Below, piece by piece: positions 25,014-33,770 of a stretch of 64,000 nucleotides of DNA (position 1 is the stretch's first letter; each line of letters starts with the position of its first letter). Location: NCBI RefSeq assembly GCF_002802915.1, contig NZ_PEBJ01000004.1, positions 62,001-126,000 of the forward strand, read 5' to 3'. The notes beneath the pieces were generated by a model that was not told the origin of the DNA, ran no database searches, and saw only the letters and a list, made by a program, of their open reading frames with translations. A program made the position numbers and the translations under genes. Source of the stretch: Bifidobacterium felsineum. Lineage in GTDB: Bacteria > Actinomycetota > Actinomycetes > Actinomycetales > Bifidobacteriaceae.

Positions 25014-25951
25014 TGGAACCTCTTTTCCACGGCGTTAGCGATGCCGGTCTGCGCGGCGATGACAAGAATGCAGGCAAGAGTGAAGAGCACGGAGAGTGCG
25101 GAGCCTAGACCATATTGGCTTTGGCCGATACCCTTGAGAATGATGGCCTGAGACAGGGTGTTCGTGGAGTATCCGGGGCCGCCGCCGGTCAATGTGTACG
25201 GCAGATCGTAAATCTTCAGGCCACCGGTCATCAGCAGGAACATGGAGACCACGATGCCGGGGATAAGCTGCGGCAGCGTGATGTGGAAGAACTGCTGACG
25301 GCTGTTGGCTCCATCCACACGAGCCTGCTCGTACAGGTCAGCGGGAATGGTTTGCAGGTAGGCGAGATACAGGGTGGCATGCCAGCCGACTTGCATCCAT
25401 ACAGCTACGAAAATCACACAGAATCGAGCCCAATTATCGTCAGCCAGCCATGGCACATTCGGAATACCGAATACGGCGAGCACCTTGTTCATCACGCCGG
25501 AGCCGAGCGGAGAGAAAATGTACTGCCAGATCAGACCGATGATGGCCTGAGCCGGAACACCGAGGAAGAAGAACAGGGAGCGGGCGAAGCTGCGACCCCA
25601 CATGGCTTTGTTCAGCGTTACCGCCAGCGGAATGGCAAAGCATGTGACCAGAAGTGTGGTGGCGAAGGCATACAGCAAGGTGAATCCAAGAGCGGAGAGC
25701 AGGGATGGATCCTTAAAGATCGCCACATAATTGCTTGCGCCGACAAAGTTGAATGTTGTGGAGTAGCCGTCGTAATCGGTGAGCGAATAGAAGAACGACT
25801 GTACCAGCGGAATAAGTGTCAGAATCGCGAAAACGATGATGATTGGCAGAAGGAACCAGAATGAGGATAGGTTTTCTGCCCAAAGGGATGACGATGCATG
25901 CTTGTGTTTCGTGGTTGCGGTGGAAGCATGCCCTATGGTTGCAGCGGTCAT
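25010..25951 (-). CDS. Carbohydrate ABC transporter permease (MalF type)
   Basis: A 313-residue inner-membrane permease (start at 25951 after AAAGGA; an upstream start at 26020 would overlap the intergenic hairpin). Six hydrophobic segments are visible, the first being FWFLLPIIIVFAILTLIPLV. The EAA loop is LYEQARVDGANSRQQFFHI followed by TLPQLIPGI. It pairs with the MalG-type permease to form the translocation pore for the sugar delivered by the lipoprotein upstream. Confidence 0.93.
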   Translation of the reverse strand: MTAATIGHASTATTKHKHASSSLWAENLSSFWFLLPIIIVFAILTLIPLVQSFFYSLTDYDGYSTTFNFVGASNYVAIFKDPSLLSALGFTLLYAFATTLLVTCFAIPLAVTLNKAMWGRSFARSLFFFLGVPAQAIIGLIWQYIFSPLGSGVMNKVLAVFGIPNVPWLADDNWARFCVIFVAVWMQVGWHATLYLAYLQTIPADLYEQARVDGANSRQQFFHITLPQLIPGIVVSMFLLMTGGLKIYDLPYTLTGGGPGYSTNTLSQAIILKGIGQSQYGLGSALSVLFTLACILVIAAQTGIANAVEKRFQ

Positions 25952-25987
25952 GGGAATCCTTTGGAAGCAAGACAAATGAATCGAAGA

Positions 25988-26024
25988 GGCCGTGCCTACC
26001 GCCGAATCGGCAATCGGCACGGCC
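25988..26024 (-). terminator. Intercistronic hairpin between binding protein and permeases
   Basis: GGCCGTGCC pairs with GGCACGGCC across a 19-base loop that itself holds a GCCGA/TCGGC stem. There is no T-tract, so it probably attenuates or stabilises mRNA, giving more binding protein than permease. Confidence 0.6.
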
Positions 26025-26080
26025 TTACTGAAGGAGAGAGGAGATGAAGAAGAGAAATCGATACGATCAGTGGCTGGGAT

Positions 26081-27349
26081 TTACTTCAACGTCGCCCACT
26101 TTGCGTCCAGAGCCTTGGCGGCGTCCTTGGCGGAAATCTGCCCCTGAACCAGCTTCTGCTGCTGAGCGATATCCTCAGTGGACATCACAGTCGGGGACTT
26201 CGGCCAGTTGACCCAGTAGAACTTGTTCTTCTTGAAGTAGTTATCGACAACATCCTTCAGGGCGTCTGGAGTCTCCGCAGTGTACTTGCTGGAGAGGGAG
26301 AGCGTGCCTGCGGCGGTGGTGAATGCCTTCAGGCCTTCTTCGCTGTTCAGGTAGGCGAGGAACTTCTTGGCTGCGGCCTTCTCCTGATCAGAAGCCTTGG
26401 CGGAGATGGCGAAGCCCTGATCAGGGCCACCATTGATCCACTGGCCATCTTCCTTGCTGTAAGCCGGGAACGGGGCAACACCGAAGTTGATGCCGGACTT
26501 CTCAAGATCAGGCAGATCCCATGGGCCTGAACGCATCACACCAAGGTTGCCGCTGACGAACTCCTGCTTGACTTGATCGGCAGACAAGCCAACGGACTTC
26601 TGCGGAATCACGCCAGCTTTGGCGGCATCTTCCCACTTCTTGAAGACCGGGGTCCAATCCTTGGCAAAGGTGGACTTGCCGTTCCAGATGTCTTCGTCCA
26701 GATCGCCGGTCTTGCCCTGTTCACCGTAGTAGCTGGCCAGCAGACCGGTGAAGGAGCCGGCAATCTGGGTATTGAAGTCTTCCAGGAATGCGGTGCTGCC
26801 GGAATCGTTAATCTTCTTGCCCATTTCGATGAATTCGTCCCATGTCTTCGGGAATTCATCGTATCCGGCCTTCTTCAGAATGTCCTTGTTGTAGAAGAAT
26901 GCGCCCACCCATGCGGAGACGGGCATGCCGTAGGTCTTGCCATCCTGCTGGAACAGCGCGAAGTTGGTCTCATCAATGCCATCCAGGAAGTCCTCGCCGG
27001 TAAGGTCCATCGCAGCACCGGACTTCATGACATCGGTACGATTATCCATCGTCAGATTGAAGATGGTCGGCGGCTTGCCACCGGCAAGACGGGTTTGCAA
27101 CGTGGAAATGTACTGGGCTGGATCCTGACCGTACTGAATATCGAGCTTGATATCCGGGTTCTTCTTCTCGAAGCCCTTGACGACTTCGCCGATCTGAGAA
27201 TCTTTAAAGTATGAGTAGAACGTGATCTTGGTTTTGCCGGAGCCACCCGCGGTACCGGAACCACATGCCGCCATCGGCACCACCATAGCTGCCGCAGCCG
27301 TCAGCGCCACTGCCGTTTTCAGGGCAACCTTCTTTGTGAAACCCTTCAT
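26081..27349 (-). CDS. Sugar ABC transporter solute-binding lipoprotein
   Basis: A 422-residue extracellular binding protein. The N-terminus is a lipoprotein signal (KKVALKTAVALTAAAAMVVP then MAAC lipobox with Cys29). The mature part has the family-1 binding protein pattern (KITFYSYFKDSQIGEVVKGF; GKPPTIFNLTMDN; SAWVGAFFYNKDILKKAGYD; NGGPDQGFAIS). It captures an oligosaccharide outside the membrane for the two permeases downstream. It is the first gene of the operon, preceded by LacI-type operator boxes and an AAAGGAAAAGG site. Confidence 0.93.
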   Translation of the reverse strand: MKGFTKKVALKTAVALTAAAAMVVPMAACGSGTAGGSGKTKITFYSYFKDSQIGEVVKGFEKKNPDIKLDIQYGQDPAQYISTLQTRLAGGKPPTIFNLTMDNRTDVMKSGAAMDLTGEDFLDGIDETNFALFQQDGKTYGMPVSAWVGAFFYNKDILKKAGYDEFPKTWDEFIEMGKKINDSGSTAFLEDFNTQIAGSFTGLLASYYGEQGKTGDLDEDIWNGKSTFAKDWTPVFKKWEDAAKAGVIPQKSVGLSADQVKQEFVSGNLGVMRSGPWDLPDLEKSGINFGVAPFPAYSKEDGQWINGGPDQGFAISAKASDQEKAAAKKFLAYLNSEEGLKAFTTAAGTLSLSSKYTAETPDALKDVVDNYFKKNKFYWVNWPKSPTVMSTEDIAQQQKLVQGQISAKDAAKALDAKWATLK

Positions 27350-27369
27350 AACCTTTTCCTTTCAATCGG

Positions 27370-27453
27370 TTATACGCTTCAACATTGATGCGTATAAATA
27401 AAGATATCACCGATATCCGCAGTGGCAACTTCGGCGTGTTGAAGCGCATAAAC
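27370..27453 (-). promoter_or_regulatory. LacI operator boxes and promoter of the sugar transport operon
   Basis: A 13-bp inverted repeat (TTATACGCTTCAA, three bases, then TTGATGCGTATAA; 27370-27397, one mismatch) and a further box TTGAAGCGCATAAAC at 27439-27453 flank a plausible promoter. On the minus strand this is TTGCCA, 16 bases, then TATCTT. The box at 27439 is identical to one in front of the LacI gene, so the local regulator is the likely binder. Confidence 0.7.
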
Positions 27454-27471
27454 TATAGTTCGGCACAATAA

Positions 27472-27496
27472 AAGGCGGCACATGACATGCCGCCTT
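27472..27496 (-). terminator. Terminator of the LacI gene
   Basis: AAGGCGGCA pairs with TGCCGCCTT around a 7-base loop and is followed on the minus strand by TTATTG. It separates the regulator from the transport operon. Confidence 0.8.
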
Positions 27497-27555
27497 GAGT
27501 ATTACGACCCCAGCCGTCGGTCATGCCGCCGGCACAGGCCTTACGCCTTGCGTCT

Positions 27556-28542
27556 CTACGAGCGAACGGTGATCCTCGGAGCAACAAATCGCGAACCGGT
27601 CACCACTTGGCCATCGATCTGATCGAACAACATGGCCACCGCCTGACGAGACACCAAGTCAGGCACCGGATCGATGTTATCCACCGGAATGCGCAGCGTA
27701 TCTTCAAAACCATCCACATACACTGCGACCAAATAGAAATCCTTGCCGGGGCGAATGCCCAATTCAACGCACAGCTCCAGCAGCGACTGCAACGCATGAG
27801 GGGTACGCACCGCCACACCACCGTGGCATTTCGCGATATCAAGCAGTATGTCTTTCACCGCCCATATGCCACGCCATCCCCGCTCGGGAGGTATGAATAG
27901 CTCAAACCCCACTCCGAGAACCTGAGCGACCACACGCGCTTCGCTGCCAAACAGCTTCGAGAAGGCGAAACGATCGGAACTCCTGCCCCAATCGCCGATC
28001 ACCGCGATTTTATGCGCACCTTCCTCCACCAAACGATTGACCGCCAGCTGGGCTACGCGACGATAATCCACGTCAATACATGGCAGACCATAGGAATTTT
28101 CCGTGGTGCCAATCAGCACCACCGGTATCTTCAAATCAGCGATACCTTCCAGACGGTCGTCATGCCATTCGATATCGAACACCAGCACGCCATCCACCAA
28201 ACCCTGACGAGCCATGCGCCGAAGGCCCTCGATACCTTCATCAGCCGGTACCAACATCACGCTGGATCCACGTTTGCGCGCCTCCTCCATAATCACCACA
28301 AGGAACGGCCGGAGCTCGGCGAGATCAGTGTTCTCGTCCATGCGCACCAGCACGCCGATAACCCCAACCTTGCCACCCGCAAGAGAACGAGCGTTGATAT
28401 TGGGCACATAACCAAGCTCATCCATCGCCTCGCGAACGCGTTTTTTAGTGGCTTCGGAAATAGGACGGCTACCGCTCATCACATATGAGACCGTGGCTTG
28501 GGAGACCCCAGCTCGCTTGGCCACATCTTTCGCGGTAACCAT
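27556..28542 (-). CDS. LacI-family transcriptional regulator
   Basis: A 328-residue repressor-type regulator. Residues 1-50 hold the helix-turn-helix and hinge (TAKDVAKRAGVSQATVSYVM, then LGYVPNINARSLAGGK). Residues 60-328 form a periplasmic-binding-like sensor domain (VGVIGVLVRMDE, GLVDGVLVFDIEW, CIDVDYRRVAQLAV). The start at 28542 (MVTAKDVAK) is preferred over 28635 because the longer N-terminus is not LacI-like and would cover the operators. It probably senses the sugar imported by the adjacent transporter and controls it through the shared boxes. Confidence 0.93.
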   Translation of the reverse strand: MVTAKDVAKRAGVSQATVSYVMSGSRPISEATKKRVREAMDELGYVPNINARSLAGGKVGVIGVLVRMDENTDLAELRPFLVVIMEEARKRGSSVMLVPADEGIEGLRRMARQGLVDGVLVFDIEWHDDRLEGIADLKIPVVLIGTTENSYGLPCIDVDYRRVAQLAVNRLVEEGAHKIAVIGDWGRSSDRFAFSKLFGSEARVVAQVLGVGFELFIPPERGWRGIWAVKDILLDIAKCHGGVAVRTPHALQSLLELCVELGIRPGKDFYLVAVYVDGFEDTLRIPVDNIDPVPDLVSRQAVAMLFDQIDGQVVTGSRFVAPRITVRS

Positions 28543-28566
28543 ACACACCCCACTGTTCACATCGAT

Positions 28567-28610
28567 GGTTATTGAATAATTCAATAACCAGTTTATTGAA
28601 GCGCATAAAC
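28567..28610 (-). promoter_or_regulatory. Operators upstream of the LacI gene
   Basis: 28567-28589 is a perfect 23-base palindrome (GGTTATTGAAT, A, then its complement). 28596-28610 is the box TTGAAGCGCATAAAC, identical to that at 27439-27453. The shared box implies autoregulation; the palindrome may be a second site or bind another regulator. Confidence 0.65.
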
Positions 28611-28661
28611 AAATATTGCAGGCAACACGCTTCATATAGATATTTCAAAGCCACTAATAGA

Positions 28662-28702
28662 GCAAAAGGGCGTGCTGAACCACTGTCAGCATACCCTTTT
28701 GC
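28662..28702. terminator. Hairpin after the aldo/keto reductase
   Basis: GCAAAAGGG-GTGCTGA pairs with TCAGCAT-CCCTTTTGC around a 7-9-base loop. It lies 20 bases past the reductase stop on the minus strand. Confidence 0.75.
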
Positions 28703-28722
28703 AGAAAAATAAACTATCCGAA

Positions 28723-29589
28723 TCAGCCGAGCTTGGCGAGCTCTTCGGGGCTGAGCTCCAATTGGTCGGCCTTCAGGGAATCAAGGATGGTTTCGGGGCG
28801 GTGGGCGCCCGGAATCACGAACATGTGGTTGCCCTTGGCAAGTTCCCAAGCCAATACCACCTGCTGATAGCTCACGCCGTGGGCGGCGGCCACTTCGCGG
28901 AATGGGTCGAACTTGGACTCATCGTAAGGGTGGCGGTATCCGCCGAGCGGGCTCCAGCACACGAAGGCGAGACCGAGCTTGGCGCAGTAGTCGAGCGTGT
29001 CCTGAGTCTCCAGGTGAATCGGCGAGTACTGGTTCTGCACGGCCACCAACTTGTCACCCAAAATCGAACGTGCGATATCAATCTGCTCAATCGAGGCGTT
29101 GGATACGCCGGCCACTCGGGCCACACCCTCATCCACCAGCTGCTTCAGGGCTTCAATGGACTCGTTGTACGGCACTTCCGGATCATGGCGGTGCAGGTAC
29201 AGCAGATCGATGGTATCCACGCCGAGCGCCATGGCGGACTGCTTGCCGTATTCGATTAGATGCTCGGGCTTACCGTCACGCGGCCACAACGGCTCGCCAT
29301 TCTCACCCCACACGCGGCGCAGGCCGATCTTGGTGGCCACGGTGACTTCATTGCGAGGCCCCTTCCACGTGGCCAAAGCCTCGCGCACCAACTTCTCACC
29401 GGTCTGCTCCTCCTCGCCCGGCGTGTAGTAGGCCCAGGCGGTGTCGATGTGGCGGCAACCGGCATCCAATGAAGCATGCAGGGTTTCGAGGCCCACTTCA
29501 TGACCACGATTGTTTTCGATGGTCAGCGGCATTTCACCGTGCCCAATGGCGGTGGTGGAGAACGGACCAAGATTACGGAACAATGCCAT
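28723..29589 (-). CDS. Aldo/keto reductase
   Basis: A 288-residue TIM-barrel oxidoreductase. Features are HIDTAWAYYTPGEEEQ with the catalytic Asp and Tyr, VATKIGLRR with the Lys, DLLYLHRHDPEVP with the His, and the cofactor loop FVIPGAHRPETILDSL. This class reduces aldehydes or ketones with NADPH, or oxidises sugars. AAGGAG precedes the ATG. It has its own terminator and no visible LacI box, so its link to the neighbouring sugar locus is only positional. Confidence 0.92.
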   Translation of the reverse strand: MALFRNLGPFSTTAIGHGEMPLTIENNRGHEVGLETLHASLDAGCRHIDTAWAYYTPGEEEQTGEKLVREALATWKGPRNEVTVATKIGLRRVWGENGEPLWPRDGKPEHLIEYGKQSAMALGVDTIDLLYLHRHDPEVPYNESIEALKQLVDEGVARVAGVSNASIEQIDIARSILGDKLVAVQNQYSPIHLETQDTLDYCAKLGLAFVCWSPLGGYRHPYDESKFDPFREVAAAHGVSYQQVVLAWELAKGNHMFVIPGAHRPETILDSLKADQLELSPEELAKLG

Positions 29590-29683
29590 GATGACTCCTT
29601 CAATCTATGCGACGGATAATGCAGGTTCTACTGGTAACTATAAGCCGTAAGCTTCTTCTCACAAGCATTCCAATGTGAATATG

Positions 29684-30793
29684 TCAATGCGACATATTCC
29701 GTAACGGCCGCACAATATGCTTCACCACCCACGCTTTGGCCCGATGCAGCAGTCTGAACAACGGATCCATATGGCCACGCCACCGATAGCGCAACCCGGC
29801 GAATGCCATATAAACCTTTACATGGCGGCACAGCAATGCACAGTATGCCGCTATACATGACGAGATATAGGGTCGAATACGCGGCAGCAAATCATCCAAC
29901 TCGGCCAATAGCCAGTTCACGCGTTGCGGGTACGCCTCTCTGCTTTCCTCTTTCCGCTGCCGATACACCGTTCCTATCAGTTTCAGGAACAGTTCCGTTA
30001 GAGTATTGGCATATCCCCGTAATATCGAGTCATATCCATGATCCAGATAAAAACGAATCTCCGTGAGATATACCTGCGCAAGGTCTAATTTGCGGACATC
30101 ATTAATGGCGTGGGTTATGCCATCGGGATTATTGTCATAGCAATACAGCGATTTTCCCAATCCAACGACGATATTCGCTTCATGGAAGAAACGGAAAAAC
30201 GTATACCGATCTTCATATAAAAGATTGTCGGGGAAACGCACTGTTCTGCATAAATCGATGCGATACAGACGATTCCAGGCGACTGTATATACGCTGTTGA
30301 TAATGTCCGCATGATTAAGATATTCACGGCCATTGCACACGCCACCATACGGTAATGATTGCGATGTATTACCGCTCATTGAGACATTGGAATATCCGCA
30401 AATCACCATATCGGCTTGATACCGCACAGCGGCATCAACCATGCTGCCCACATATTCCGGCATAAGCCAATCATCGCTATCGACAAAACAAACAAACACC
30501 CCATGCGCGTGATCGACGCCGACATTCCGCGCGGCGGATAGCCCCTGATTACGCTGATGAATCACCTTGATGCGTGGATCACGAGCATCCAATGCATCGC
30601 ACAGCCGCGATGAACCATCAGTTGATCCATCATCGATAAGAATGATTTCCAAGTGCTGATATGTCTGATGCAGAATACTGTTCACGCAACGGTCAAGCGT
30701 GCGCGCCACGTTGTAGACCGGCACAATGACACTGACCACCGGCGCGGCCGCGTCAGCATTGCAATACGTTCCTCCGTCAGCACCGTTACTCAT
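29684..30793 (-). CDS. Glycosyltransferase family 2
   Basis: A 369-residue GT-A fold enzyme. SVIVPVYNVARTLDRCVNSI begins the nucleotide-sugar domain, followed by LIDDGSTDGSS and the metal-binding DSDD motif in VCFVDSDDWLMPEYV. The C-terminal part is helical and may touch the membrane. Its ATG overlaps the flippase stop by four bases (ATGA at 30790-30793) after an AAAGGG site, so an earlier start at 30814 is unlikely. Last gene of the three-gene surface glycan operon; the sugar is unknown. Confidence 0.92.
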   Translation of the reverse strand: MSNGADGGTYCNADAAAPVVSVIVPVYNVARTLDRCVNSILHQTYQHLEIILIDDGSTDGSSRLCDALDARDPRIKVIHQRNQGLSAARNVGVDHAHGVFVCFVDSDDWLMPEYVGSMVDAAVRYQADMVICGYSNVSMSGNTSQSLPYGGVCNGREYLNHADIINSVYTVAWNRLYRIDLCRTVRFPDNLLYEDRYTFFRFFHEANIVVGLGKSLYCYDNNPDGITHAINDVRKLDLAQVYLTEIRFYLDHGYDSILRGYANTLTELFLKLIGTVYRQRKEESREAYPQRVNWLLAELDDLLPRIRPYISSCIAAYCALLCRHVKVYMAFAGLRYRWRGHMDPLFRLLHRAKAWVVKHIVRPLRNMSH

Positions 30794-32352
30794 GATCGCC
30801 CTTTCGCCATGCACAAACGCTGCTGAAGCATCGCAATCACACGACGGCGCTCATCAGAGCGAAGCAGAACAAGCCAATCGGCAACGGCAACAAGCGCCAT
30901 GCACACCATGCTCATTACCGCAAACGTCACCCATCCGCGTACCGAAAACCATTGCCCCACAATCAACCGGAATAAGGCGGCCACCACCAAAGCCAACGCC
31001 GTGGCCCCGAATTGGCGAATATACAACGGAATAAAATATCCGCGTTGAAGCTCAAGACATCGAGCCGCATAGCCTGCCACGAATATCACATTCGTACCGA
31101 TATCGAATACCGGTTGCATAACGGCAATCGCGATAATCGCCCATCGAGGAAGCAGCAGCGCAAAGCCACACATCGACATCAGGCAGAGCACCCCGGAGGC
31201 AAGCCATACCAACGAATAGGTACGTAGCTTATTGAGCATGAGCGGCAGATTCTGCAAGGTCATGGAGATGCCGGACGTAAGGAATCCGGCGGATGAACAC
31301 ACCATCAGCACATAGAGCAGCGAGTCATCCTGCCCCGGCTGCCAAAGCCGGAGAAAATCCCATCCCATAACCACCGTGGTCACAAAAGCGAGGTCGGCGA
31401 AAAATCCGCAGATATGCATGCAATACACTAATTCGCGAATCAGCAGATCGATGCGACGCTGCGCATAATATTGCATCTGCGGTGCCGAAAAAATATAAGA
31501 GATACGGCCTATAAGCCCATTCAGCACTGATGGAATTGTTTGCGCGACAGACAGCATGCCCATCAAATACGGGCCGGTGATGAGATTCGCAATGAGCAGT
31601 CGTACGCCGCTGCTCATGATCTGCTGCATTTTGATCACAACATTCCATATGCCGGCGGCAATCATTTCCGTTAACGGTTTCCAGGAAACGAAACGTATAT
31701 TGAATTTCAGATCAGGCAGAATGCGGCGCTTACCGTACCAGGAGAGCACTGCAACCGTAAGGCTCATAACGCATCCGGCCACTCCAACATACACGATATT
31801 CGCCGGGAATAATCCAAACAATGCGAGCAGCATTGCCAGACGGGCAAGCGTGCCTATGAGATTAATCAGGCTGGTGATATACAACCTGTTGCCGATGAAC
31901 ATGGCCACGCCATACACGGAACTTACCGCGGAAACGACGAATACGAGAAGCGAGCAGGCAAACAATGCCTTGACATCACCAAGAAGAGCGGAGGGAATGC
32001 GGATGAACAGCTCCAACATGGTCAGCGGCGGAATCGTCACAGCGATTACCACTAAGGACATGGCTATATTTGCGATAATCGTCGATGAATAATAGCGCAA
32101 CGCCTGCTTGGCATCGCCTCGATGGTAGGCGACGGTGATGAATCGCGAAGCGACTGAATTCAGGGCTATGGTCAGCAGAGACGCGTAATCCATAAGGCTA
32201 TTGACCAGGCCCGTGAACCCGTAGGCCTCCACTCCCACTTTGGCGACCACATATGGAGGCAGCACCATTCCGATGGCGATACTCACGGCAAATGTGGCAA
32301 TGGTAGCCGACATGTTCAGCATGGTCTGCCAATGAGTATTCTGGCCCGTCAT
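30790..32352 (-). CDS. Wzx-like polysaccharide flippase (MOP superfamily)
   Basis: A 520-residue integral membrane protein with about 12-14 hydrophobic segments, starting SATIATFAVSIAIGMVLPPY and GLVNSLMDYASLLTIALNSV. This fits the polysaccharide transporter branch of the MOP superfamily, which moves lipid-linked glycans across the membrane. It lies between a GT4 and a GT2 gene, 9 bases after the former and overlapping the latter. No polymerase or priming transferase is in the window, so the locus is a small accessory set or a decorating module. Confidence 0.85.
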   Translation of the reverse strand: MTGQNTHWQTMLNMSATIATFAVSIAIGMVLPPYVVAKVGVEAYGFTGLVNSLMDYASLLTIALNSVASRFITVAYHRGDAKQALRYYSSTIIANIAMSLVVIAVTIPPLTMLELFIRIPSALLGDVKALFACSLLVFVVSAVSSVYGVAMFIGNRLYITSLINLIGTLARLAMLLALFGLFPANIVYVGVAGCVMSLTVAVLSWYGKRRILPDLKFNIRFVSWKPLTEMIAAGIWNVVIKMQQIMSSGVRLLIANLITGPYLMGMLSVAQTIPSVLNGLIGRISYIFSAPQMQYYAQRRIDLLIRELVYCMHICGFFADLAFVTTVVMGWDFLRLWQPGQDDSLLYVLMVCSSAGFLTSGISMTLQNLPLMLNKLRTYSLVWLASGVLCLMSMCGFALLLPRWAIIAIAVMQPVFDIGTNVIFVAGYAARCLELQRGYFIPLYIRQFGATALALVVAALFRLIVGQWFSVRGWVTFAVMSMVCMALVAVADWLVLLRSDERRRVIAMLQQRLCMAKGRS

Positions 32353-32361
32353 GATTGCGCC

Positions 32362-33543
32362 TTACTTGGCAGAAGACCTAGCCGATGAATGCAGATAGTT
32401 CATCAGTTGCGCCACTGTTTCCTCATCGCTGTGCGCGATGGTCTTCAGATGCTCACTGATCTTCTCCCTCCGCTCCGGTGATGAGGCCAACGAAAGTATT
32501 GCTTCAGCGAAGGCCTCGGGATTCAATGGGCATAATACGCCGGTCACGCCATGTTCGATCTGTTCGCTCATTGCCGGTATATCCGTAGCGATTACCGGTT
32601 TATGCAGCACCAACGCCTCTTGCACGGCGAGCCCGAATCCTTCGCTTCTGGAAGGTTGCACATAGAGGTCCGCATGTTTGACATATGGCATGGGGTTTGC
32701 CATATCGCCGCACAGTATAAAGGAATCTTCCAGATGCAACCGATGTATTCTGCGTTCCAGCGGTTTTCTGTAGTATCCTCCTCCTATCACATACCAGGTG
32801 AAAGCAAGACCACGGTCACGCAGCAACGCTGCTGCATCAATCGCGATATCCAATCCTTTGATTTTGTCCAGTCTGGCAACGGTCACGATATGCAAATCAT
32901 TCGCATCGCGCCACCGAGGCGTATATTGGGTTGCCCGTTGCCTAATGCCGTCCGCGTCAATGAGGTTGTACAGCACTTGGGTCTTATTGGCATATTGAGG
33001 CCATTTCGTATCGACGGCCTCTTTCAACTCATGTGAAACGCAGAATATGGTGTCGAAATCCGGAATTAAATCGCGAAATGCAAAGCCCAAACGGAGATGT
33101 GCATGAAGCCATATCGCTTTTAATGGAGCTGATAGAGACGATGCAACAGTCATCGATATGCCCGGTCCCGTAAAACCCAATACAGCATCAAAAGCATCCT
33201 GTGGCAGTCCCGTTACATGACGCATGGCATAGGCGTCTGACCACCACGATGGCCGAACGCCGAATAGCATTGCCGCTGCTTTAATGCAACGACGAATCAG
33301 TATGAAGGTCCGCGGCGTTGCCTGCCAATTGAGCCCGGACATCATGCCGGAAAACCATGTATCGGAGTGCAGGTAGTGTACTTGCACTCCCTCCGGTATC
33401 AGATCCCGAACTGCATGCTGCTCATCGGTGCATATGATCACATCAATCTTGTGACCATAGTCACGCAGGATTTTCAGCAGCCGGGACAAAGCGGATTCGG
33501 CGCCGCCTCTAACGTTCAGCGTGCAGCATACTGCGATACGCAT
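32362..33543 (-). CDS. Glycosyltransferase family 4
   Basis: A 393-residue GT-B fold enzyme. The N-terminus MRIAVCCTLNVRGGAESALS is the acceptor-side Rossmann start. IVTVARLDKIKGLDIAIDAA and the E-x7-E motif in SRSEGFGLAVQEALVLHKPV mark the retaining GT4 donor domain. The start at 33543 has AAGGTGA upstream. The frame is open back to ATGs at 33618 and 33630, and that extension crosses a run of nine G, so translation from there would depend on tract length. First gene of the operon. Confidence 0.9.
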   Translation of the reverse strand: MRIAVCCTLNVRGGAESALSRLLKILRDYGHKIDVIICTDEQHAVRDLIPEGVQVHYLHSDTWFSGMMSGLNWQATPRTFILIRRCIKAAAMLFGVRPSWWSDAYAMRHVTGLPQDAFDAVLGFTGPGISMTVASSLSAPLKAIWLHAHLRLGFAFRDLIPDFDTIFCVSHELKEAVDTKWPQYANKTQVLYNLIDADGIRQRATQYTPRWRDANDLHIVTVARLDKIKGLDIAIDAAALLRDRGLAFTWYVIGGGYYRKPLERRIHRLHLEDSFILCGDMANPMPYVKHADLYVQPSRSEGFGLAVQEALVLHKPVIATDIPAMSEQIEHGVTGVLCPLNPEAFAEAILSLASSPERREKISEHLKTIAHSDEETVAQLMNYLHSSARSSAK

Positions 33544-33584
33544 GGCATCACCTTGTGCTGCATTGAAAGGGGCGCTAAGCGATA

Positions 33585-33593
33585 CCCCCCCCC
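33585..33593. repeat. Nine-C (nine-G on the coding strand) homopolymer tract
   Basis: The tract lies 42 bases upstream of the GT4 start at 33543 and downstream of the TATAAT at 33654. At nine bases it keeps the upstream ATG in frame with the GT4 gene; eight or ten would not. Such tracts are known slippage sites. Confidence 0.7.
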
Positions 33594-33653
33594 GATAGAT
33601 TTGAACGTCACTGTTCATAACAACCACCATCCCGAATAAGGGGTAAGAAAATC

Positions 33654-33659
33654 ATTATA
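33654..33659 (-). promoter_or_regulatory. -10 element of the glycosyltransferase operon
   Basis: A consensus TATAAT on the minus strand, about 110 bases upstream of the GT4 start. No good -35 lies at the usual distance; TTGAAG lies only 10 bases upstream, separated by a run of six G. Confidence 0.5.
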
Positions 33660-33700
33660 CCTTACCCCCCTTCAACCGTTATAGTACGGGGGTGTTAACA

Positions 33701-33738
33701 GTAATGGGTGCCCTCCCGTCAGAGAAGGCACCCATTAC
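33701..33738 (-). terminator. Terminator of the giant adhesin gene
   Basis: A perfect 12-bp stem (GTAATGGGTGCC and complement) with a 14-base loop lies 33 bases past the adhesin stop. Confidence 0.8.
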
Positions 33739-33770
33739 TTACTCTCGCGGCTTATGCGCGGTCTATCGGG

